This document shows, in pieces, positions 59,423 to 64,000 of a stretch of DNA of 64,000 nucleotides (positions are counted from its first letter, which is position 1; every line of letters begins with the position of its first letter). Source of the DNA: Allobosea sp. BK604. GTDB taxonomy: Bacteria > Pseudomonadota > Alphaproteobacteria > Rhizobiales > Beijerinckiaceae. The stretch covers positions 152,134 to 216,133 of the forward strand of contig NZ_SLZF01000014.1 of the NCBI RefSeq assembly GCF_004341515.1, written 5' to 3'. The notes under the pieces were generated by a model. The model was not told where the DNA came from. It was given only the letters and a program-made list of their open reading frames with translations, and did no database searches. The position numbers were made by a program, and so were the translations under genes.

Positions 59423-60964
59423 ATGTCGAAGCCCGACAAGCTCAAAGCCCGCCAGCCGCGCGGTTTCGTCGACCGCGGCCCGGCCGACGTCGCCGCGACC
59501 GAACGCATGCTCACCGTCATCCGCGAGAGTTTTGCGACCTATGGCTTCGAGCCGGTCGAGACGCCCTTCGTCGAATATACCGACGCGCTCGGCAAATTCC
59601 TGCCGGACCAGGACCGGCCCAACGAGGGCGTCTTCTCCTTCCAGGACGATGACGAGCAATGGCTTTCGCTGCGCTATGACCTGACCGCGCCGCTCGCCCG
59701 CTATGTCGCCGAGAATTTCGACGCGCTGCCCAAGCCCTATCGCAGCTATCGCGCCGGCTATGTTTTCCGCAACGAGAAGCCGGGTCCGGGCCGCTTCCGC
59801 CAGTTCATGCAATTCGATGCCGATATCGTCGGCGCCGGGACGGTCGCAGCCGATGCCGAGATCTGCATGCTCGCGGCCGATACGATGGAGAAGCTCGGCA
59901 TCAAGCGCGGCGACTATGTCGTCAAGGTCAACAATCGCAAGGTGCTCGACGGCGTCATGGAGGCGATCGGCCTCGGCGGCGAGGAGAATGCCGGGCGCCG
60001 GCTGACGGTGCTGCGCGCGATCGACAAGCTCGACAAGTTCGGGCCGGTGGGCGTGCGGCTGCTGCTCGGCGAAGGCCGCAAGGACGAGAGCGGGGATTTC
60101 ACGAAGGGCGCGGGGCTGAGGGAGGAACAGGCCGACTACATCCTGGCGGTGGTTCAGCACGAGCCGGGTAGCGCCGTTGCCGGCGACGAGGCCGGCAAGA
60201 CGCCCGAGTGGAACGCGGAGATCAGGCGCAACGCGCTCACCGACGAGGGCTTCGGGGAGCTCGAGGACATCCAGAAGCTCGTTCGCGCCGGCGGCTACGG
60301 ACCCGACCGCATCAAGATCGACCCGTCGGTCGTCCGCGGCCTCGAATATTACACCGGCCCGGTCTACGAGGTCGAACTCACCTTCCCGGTCACCAATGAC
60401 GACGGCCAGGTCGTGCGCTTTGGCTCGGTCGCGGGCGGCGGGCGTTACGACGGTCTGGTCGGCCGCTTCCGGCCCGAGCCGGTGCCGGCGACCGGCTTCT
60501 CGATCGGCGTGTCCCGGCTCTATTCGGCGCTGAAGGCGGTGAAGTCGCCGCTCGTCGATGCGCGCAACGAACTGCCGCTCGTCGTCGTCACCGCCATGGA
60601 CAACAAGTCGCCCGAGCACATGCCGGCCTATCAGGCCATGGTTTCGGCCCTGCGCCAGGCGAAGGACGAGGACGGCAAGCAGTTGCTGCGCGCCGACCTC
60701 TATCTCGGCTCCTCAGGCTTCAACGCCCAGATGAAATATGCCGACCGCCGCGGCGCCGTCTGCGCGGTGATCCAGGGCTCGTCCGAGCGCGAGGCGGGCA
60801 CGGTGGTGATCAAGGACCTGATCCTCGGCGCCGAGCTCGCCGCGACGAGCAAGGAGCTGAAGGATTCGGCCGAGCACAAGGCGCGGCAAGCCGAAGCACA
60901 GTTCGCCGTCCCGGTGGCGGAGCTGGTCGAGGGGGTGAAGCGGGTGTTGGCTCGTCATGCGTGA
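59423..60964 (+). CDS. hisS: Histidine-tRNA ligase
   Basis: A 513-residue class II aminoacyl-tRNA synthetase. Motif 2 lies in YRAGYVFRNEKPGPGRFRQF, the histidine-binding loop is VRGLEYYTGPVYE and motif 3 is in AGGGRYDGLVGRF...GFSIGVSR. It is about 90 residues longer than E. coli HisS, as in the alphaproteobacterial type, which in several species charges tRNA-His without the usual G-1 base; here this is inferred from length and lineage only. ATG at 59423 follows GAAGTGAAG. hisZ starts 106 bases downstream. Confidence 0.95.
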   Translation: MSKPDKLKARQPRGFVDRGPADVAATERMLTVIRESFATYGFEPVETPFVEYTDALGKFLPDQDRPNEGVFSFQDDDEQWLSLRYDLTAPLARYVAENFDALPKPYRSYRAGYVFRNEKPGPGRFRQFMQFDADIVGAGTVAADAEICMLAADTMEKLGIKRGDYVVKVNNRKVLDGVMEAIGLGGEENAGRRLTVLRAIDKLDKFGPVGVRLLLGEGRKDESGDFTKGAGLREEQADYILAVVQHEPGSAVAGDEAGKTPEWNAEIRRNALTDEGFGELEDIQKLVRAGGYGPDRIKIDPSVVRGLEYYTGPVYEVELTFPVTNDDGQVVRFGSVAGGGRYDGLVGRFRPEPVPATGFSIGVSRLYSALKAVKSPLVDARNELPLVVVTAMDNKSPEHMPAYQAMVSALRQAKDEDGKQLLRADLYLGSSGFNAQMKYADRRGAVCAVIQGSSEREAGTVVIKDLILGAELAATSKELKDSAEHKARQAEAQFAVPVAELVEGVKRVLARHA

Positions 60965-61069
60965 TCCCTTCTCCCCCGGGGAGAAGGAAAGCCGCTAACC
61001 CATTTCCCGAAAAACCATCGAAAATTCGCCGCACCGCTGCTAGGACGGCGCCGCAACAGGACGAATGCC

Positions 61070-62182
61070 GTGACCGCCACCAGCGCCAGCATCGAGACCG
61101 TGATCGCGCTTCTCGCGCGCGAAGGCTATGTGCGCGCCGAGCCGGCGATCCTGCAGCCGGCCGACGTCTTCCTCGATCTCTCCGGCGAGGATATCCGCCG
61201 CCGCATCTTCATGACCCAGGATGCCGACGGGCGCGACTGGTGCCTGCGGCCGGAATACACCATTCCCGTCGCGCTCGATCATATCGCCTCGGGCTCGACC
61301 GAGCCGGCGGCCTATGCCTATGCCGGGCCGGTCTTCCGCATGCGCTCGCGCGAGCCGGGCGAGTTCGCCCAGGCCGGGATCGAATCCTTCGGCCGTGAGG
61401 ATTCCACAGCGGCCGATGCCGAGATCATGGCGCTGGCGATCGAGGCGACGGCGGCGCTCGGCCTCGCCCAGCCCCGGATCCTGATGGGTGATGTCGCGCT
61501 GTTCGGTGCGCTGCTCGACGGGCTCGCCGTGCCGCGCGCCGCGCGCCGGCGGCTGGTCCGCGCCGTCGTCCAGGGCAGGGGCGCCGATGCCGTCGCCGCG
61601 CTCGACCCACCCGCCAATGGCGGCGAGGCGACGCATGCCGGCCTGCTCAAGGCGCTCGAAGGCCAGGATCCCAAGGCAGCCAAGGCCTTCGTCGAGGACG
61701 TGCTCTCGATTGCCGGCATCTCGACCGTCGGCGGCCGTTCAGCCGGCGATATCGCTGAGCGCTTCCTGGCCCATGCGGCCGAGCGCGAGAACCCGGTCAA
61801 CAGTGATGTGAAGGCGGTGCTCGCCCAGGCACTGGCGATCTCGGGCGATCCCGACACGGCCTCGGCCGCGCTGCGCGCGCTCGCCGACCAGGCCGCGCTC
61901 GATCTCGGCCGCCAGCTGGACGCCTTCGACGAGCGCACCGGCTTCCTCGCCGTGCGCGGCGTCGATGTCGGCGCGATCTCCTACTCGGCCGGCTTCGCCC
62001 GCAATCTCGATTATTATACCGGCTTCATCTTCGAGCTCCATGACGAGCGCCGCGGCGATGGCCGCCCGGTCGCCGGCGGCGGGCGTTACGACACCTTGCT
62101 CGAGCGCCTCGGTGCCAAACGGCCGGTCCCGGCCGTCGGCGTCTCGCTCTGGCTCGACCGCCTGGTGGGAGAACCGGCATGA
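61070..62182 (+). CDS. hisZ: ATP phosphoribosyltransferase regulatory subunit HisZ
   Basis: A 370-residue class II synthetase paralogue without the charging function. It keeps the LRPEYTIPVALDHI and FRMRSREPGEFAQAGIESFG segments and AGGGRYDTLLERLG near the end. With HisG it forms the HisG-HisZ enzyme of the first histidine step and gives histidine feedback control. It starts with GTG and overlaps hisG by 4 bp, so both are translated together. Confidence 0.93.
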   Translation: MTATSASIETVIALLAREGYVRAEPAILQPADVFLDLSGEDIRRRIFMTQDADGRDWCLRPEYTIPVALDHIASGSTEPAAYAYAGPVFRMRSREPGEFAQAGIESFGREDSTAADAEIMALAIEATAALGLAQPRILMGDVALFGALLDGLAVPRAARRRLVRAVVQGRGADAVAALDPPANGGEATHAGLLKALEGQDPKAAKAFVEDVLSIAGISTVGGRSAGDIAERFLAHAAERENPVNSDVKAVLAQALAISGDPDTASAALRALADQAALDLGRQLDAFDERTGFLAVRGVDVGAISYSAGFARNLDYYTGFIFELHDERRGDGRPVAGGGRYDTLLERLGAKRPVPAVGVSLWLDRLVGEPA

Positions 62183-63153
62183 GCGACGCCCCGCTGGTTC
62201 TCGCTGTCCCCTCCAAGGGGCGGCTGCAGGAGAACGCCACCGCCTTCTTCGGCCGCGCCGGGCTGAAATTCGTGCAGTCGCGCGGCTCGCGCGACTATCG
62301 CGGCACGATCGCCGGCCTGGACGGGGCCGAGGTCGCCTTCCTCTCGGCTTCCGAGATCGTCTCGCAGCTCGCCTCGGGCGCGGCCCATCTCGGCATCACC
62401 GGCGAGGACCTGGTGCGCGAGCAGGTCGCCGATGCCGATGCGGCCGTCGAGCTTCTGACCCCGCTCGGCTTCGGCAATGCCAATGTCGTCGTCGCCGTGC
62501 CGCAGGCCTGGATCGACGTCCGGACCATGGCCGATCTCGACGATGTCGCCAGCCACATGCGCGCCCGTCAGGGCCGCAAGCTGCGCGTCGCCACCAAATA
62601 TGTGAATCTGACGCGCCGCTTCTTCGCCGAGCACGGTTTGGCCGATTACCGTATCGTGGAGAGCCTCGGCGCCACCGAGGGCGCGCCGGCCGCGGGCTCG
62701 GCCGAGATCATCGTCGACATCACCACGACCGGCTCGACACTCGCCGCCAACGCGCTGAAAATCCTCGACGACGGCGTGATGCTCGCTTCCGAGGCCAATC
62801 TCGTCGCCTCCGTGCGCGCGCCGTGGAGCGAGCGGGCGAAGGCTGCTGCGAGCGCCATCCTGTCGCGCATCGCGGCCGAGGAGGAAGCGCGCTCGGTCCG
62901 AGAGATCAGGGCGCGGCCGGCCGGCCTGGCGCCGGAGGCCGTCGACGAGCTTGCCACGCGCTTCGGCGCGCGCCTGCCCTTCGGCGGCGCGGGCGAGGGC
63001 TGCATCCTCACCATCCATTGCCCGGAGAAGGCGGTCTTCGCTTTGGTCGAGCAGCTTGCGCGCTCCGGCGCGGACGAGATCACGGTCGGTGCACCCGCCT
63101 ATGTCTTCCGCAAGGCCAATCCGCTGATCGAGCGCCTGCTCAAGCGGATCTGA
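62179..63153 (+). CDS. hisG: ATP phosphoribosyltransferase catalytic subunit
   Basis: A 324-residue enzyme that joins ATP and PRPP in the first step of histidine synthesis. The start LVLAVPSKGRLQENATAFFG, GITGEDLVRE, the RVATKYVNLTRRFF block and AEIIVDITTTGSTLAANALK (PRPP loop) are typical. It is longer than most HisZ-dependent short forms but matches the length known from Bradyrhizobium-type bacteria. The 4-bp overlap with hisZ supports a HisZ-dependent enzyme. Confidence 0.94.
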   Translation: MSDAPLVLAVPSKGRLQENATAFFGRAGLKFVQSRGSRDYRGTIAGLDGAEVAFLSASEIVSQLASGAAHLGITGEDLVREQVADADAAVELLTPLGFGNANVVVAVPQAWIDVRTMADLDDVASHMRARQGRKLRVATKYVNLTRRFFAEHGLADYRIVESLGATEGAPAAGSAEIIVDITTTGSTLAANALKILDDGVMLASEANLVASVRAPWSERAKAAASAILSRIAAEEEARSVREIRARPAGLAPEAVDELATRFGARLPFGGAGEGCILTIHCPEKAVFALVEQLARSGADEITVGAPAYVFRKANPLIERLLKRI

Positions 63154-63325
63154 CGGAGCGCGCCGCCTGGCGAGACACGTTCTTCGCCATGCTGCCGGCC
63201 CATTCCCCAAGGATATTCAACGCCGCTTCAGGGTTGCGCCATGCATCATCCTGTTGATCTGTGCGCATTTGGGCTCTACGCGCTTCCTTGAGCCCGGATC
63301 GTGAAATAGGCTCCCGGGGTTCGGG

Positions 63326-63826
63326 ATGGGTAGAAGAATGATGAATCGACGCCTCGGCTATGCCTCTGTCCTCGCGCTGACGATCGCGCCCATGCTCATC
63401 GCCTCGGCGACCACGGCCGAGGCCCAGCGCCGCGGCAGCAACGCGGCGCGCGAGCAGCCTCCGCAACAGGTCCCGCCGCCCGCGCAGCAGGAAAAGAACT
63501 TTCCGATGGGCGCCTCCTGGAGCGCCTCCTCGCTGAACGGCAAGCCGATCAACAACATGCGGGCGACCTTCCAGCTCGATGGGAACCTTCGCGGGACCGG
63601 CTTCGGCGGCTGCAACACCTTCTCGGCCTCGGCCTATCCGCTGCGCCAGCAGGCCTTTGCCGTCGGGCCGATCGCGCTGACCAAGCGCTCCTGCGATAAG
63701 GCTGCACAGGATTTCGAGCGCAGCTTCCTCGTCGCGCTGCGCTCCGCCCGCGCCTGGGATCTGGTCCAGGGCCGGCTCGTGCTCAAGGGCGGCGGCGGCG
63801 AGCTGGTCTTCGACCGCGCTCTCTGA
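63326..63826 (+). CDS. Secreted META-domain (HslJ-like) protein
   Basis: A 166-residue protein with a signal peptide (VLALTIAPMLIASATTAEAQ, cleaved near AEAQ). A Pro/Gln-rich linker (PPQQVPPPAQQ) leads to a META domain from about residue 60 (WSASSLNGKPINNMRATFQL; GFGGCNTFSASAYPL; the second Cys in KRSC). HslJ-like META domains occur in envelope-stress or antibiotic-response proteins. Start at 63326, 63338 or 63341 is uncertain because none has a strong ribosome site. Confidence 0.8.
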   Translation: MGRRMMNRRLGYASVLALTIAPMLIASATTAEAQRRGSNAAREQPPQQVPPPAQQEKNFPMGASWSASSLNGKPINNMRATFQLDGNLRGTGFGGCNTFSASAYPLRQQAFAVGPIALTKRSCDKAAQDFERSFLVALRSARAWDLVQGRLVLKGGGGELVFDRAL

Positions 63827-63850
63827 GCGGGAACCATCGTCCCGCCACCA

Positions 63851-63912
63851 TCGTCATTGCGAGGAGCGAAACGACGAAGCAATCCAGGGGGTCGTAGAGC
63901 GAGCCCCCCTGG
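63851..63912. repeat. Repeat family C palindrome, interrupted
   Basis: The left arm CGTCATTGCGAGGAGCG through GCAATCCAGGGGG is intact, the spacer follows, and the right arm begins CCCCCCTGG, but then breaks off at 63912/63913. The expected ATTGCTTCG...CAATGACG is missing. Confidence 0.8.
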
Positions 63913-64000
63913 CGACTGTGTCTGACGTCAAGTCTTGGAGGGCGGTTTGTCTTGCCATGGCCTGTTCTGGCGGGCCATTGAGCTGAGGGCGACGAGAAGC
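63913..64000. mobile_element. Probable edge of an inserted element
   Basis: Sequence starting CGACTGTGTCTGACGTCAAG replaces the right half of the family C palindrome, as expected if an insertion sequence entered there. On the minus strand 63928-63999 is open and ends LLVALSSMARQNRPWQDKPP then SKT and stop, which could be the end of a transposase. The family is not recognisable from this short piece. Confidence 0.45.

Noticed and set aside
1..64000. tRNA or rRNA genes, CRISPR arrays, prophage or conjugation modules
   Set aside because: Looked for tRNA T-loop and CCA patterns, regularly spaced repeats, integrase, terminase and relaxase motifs; none convincing. The direct repeats present are palindromic elements.

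Overview
The window is a high-GC chromosomal segment from an alphaproteobacterium, most likely of the Hyphomicrobiales (Rhizobiales) and probably Bosea or a close relative. This is inferred from gene families and repeats; no taxonomic search was possible. Pointers are a BioR-type GntR regulator with its TTATCTATAA boxes beside bioY, a separate hisZ regulatory subunit next to hisG and hisS, glcDEF, a CrbS-like symporter/histidine kinase fusion, and many short palindromic intergenic elements. I saw no tRNA, rRNA, CRISPR array, phage cluster or plasmid module. Genes are densely packed, often with 4-bp stop/start overlaps, and most is ordinary core or metabolic content.

Layout. 1-5 kb: start of a secreted protein, a 2OG-Fe(II) oxygenase, an aldose-1-epimerase-like protein, a gene-poor stretch (2.1-3.5 kb) with an orphan intrinsic terminator and two possible tiny genes, then an acyltransferase-3. 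5-13 kb: SleB-type hydrolase, MFS carrier, AcuI-type reductase, LysR regulator, Sua5 tRNA-modification enzyme and a large acyl-CoA dehydrogenase. 13-20.5 kb: methyltransferase, two SDR enzymes, CorA, an EamA exporter and the two membrane subunits of a TRAP transporter. 20.7-28.4 kb: secreted barrel-like protein, cysteine synthase, RlmD-like methyltransferase, FAD-linked 2-hydroxyacid dehydrogenase, gamma-glutamyltransferase and the SRAP protein YedK. 28.4-32 kb: hypothetical protein, TlyA and Dxs. 32-38.5 kb: MFS, pirin, bioR-bioY, a quinone reductase-like flavoprotein divergent from a LysR regulator, xseB, an unrecognised protein and an Lrp regulator. 38.7-43.4 kb: peptide-type binding protein coupled to a phosphoesterase, a NUDIX-like protein with a tyrosine-phosphatase-like neighbour, and a thioesterase. 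43.5-50.3 kb: 1188-residue sensor kinase, MscL, aminotransferase, AbrB membrane protein. 50.5-58.4 kb: second peptide-type binding protein, SMP-30 lactonase, LysR regulator and glcDEF. 58.5-64 kb: DUF3053-like lipoprotein, hisS-hisZ-hisG, a META-domain protein, and what looks like the edge of an inserted element.

Genes that clearly work together are glcDEF (glycolate oxidase), hisZ-hisG (first step of histidine synthesis) with hisS, bioR-bioY (biotin uptake under BioR control) and the TRAP pair. The most striking non-coding feature is a set of dispersed palindromic elements of three families. The ends of the commonest (TAGAGCAT...ATGCTCTA) repeatedly supply the stop codon of the neighbouring gene, and in one case (tlyA) part of the start codon. 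I did not find a clearly new multi-gene system. The best leads are these elements, a hairpin that abuts the start codon of a binding-protein gene, an orphan terminator, two candidate microproteins and the interrupted palindrome at the right edge.
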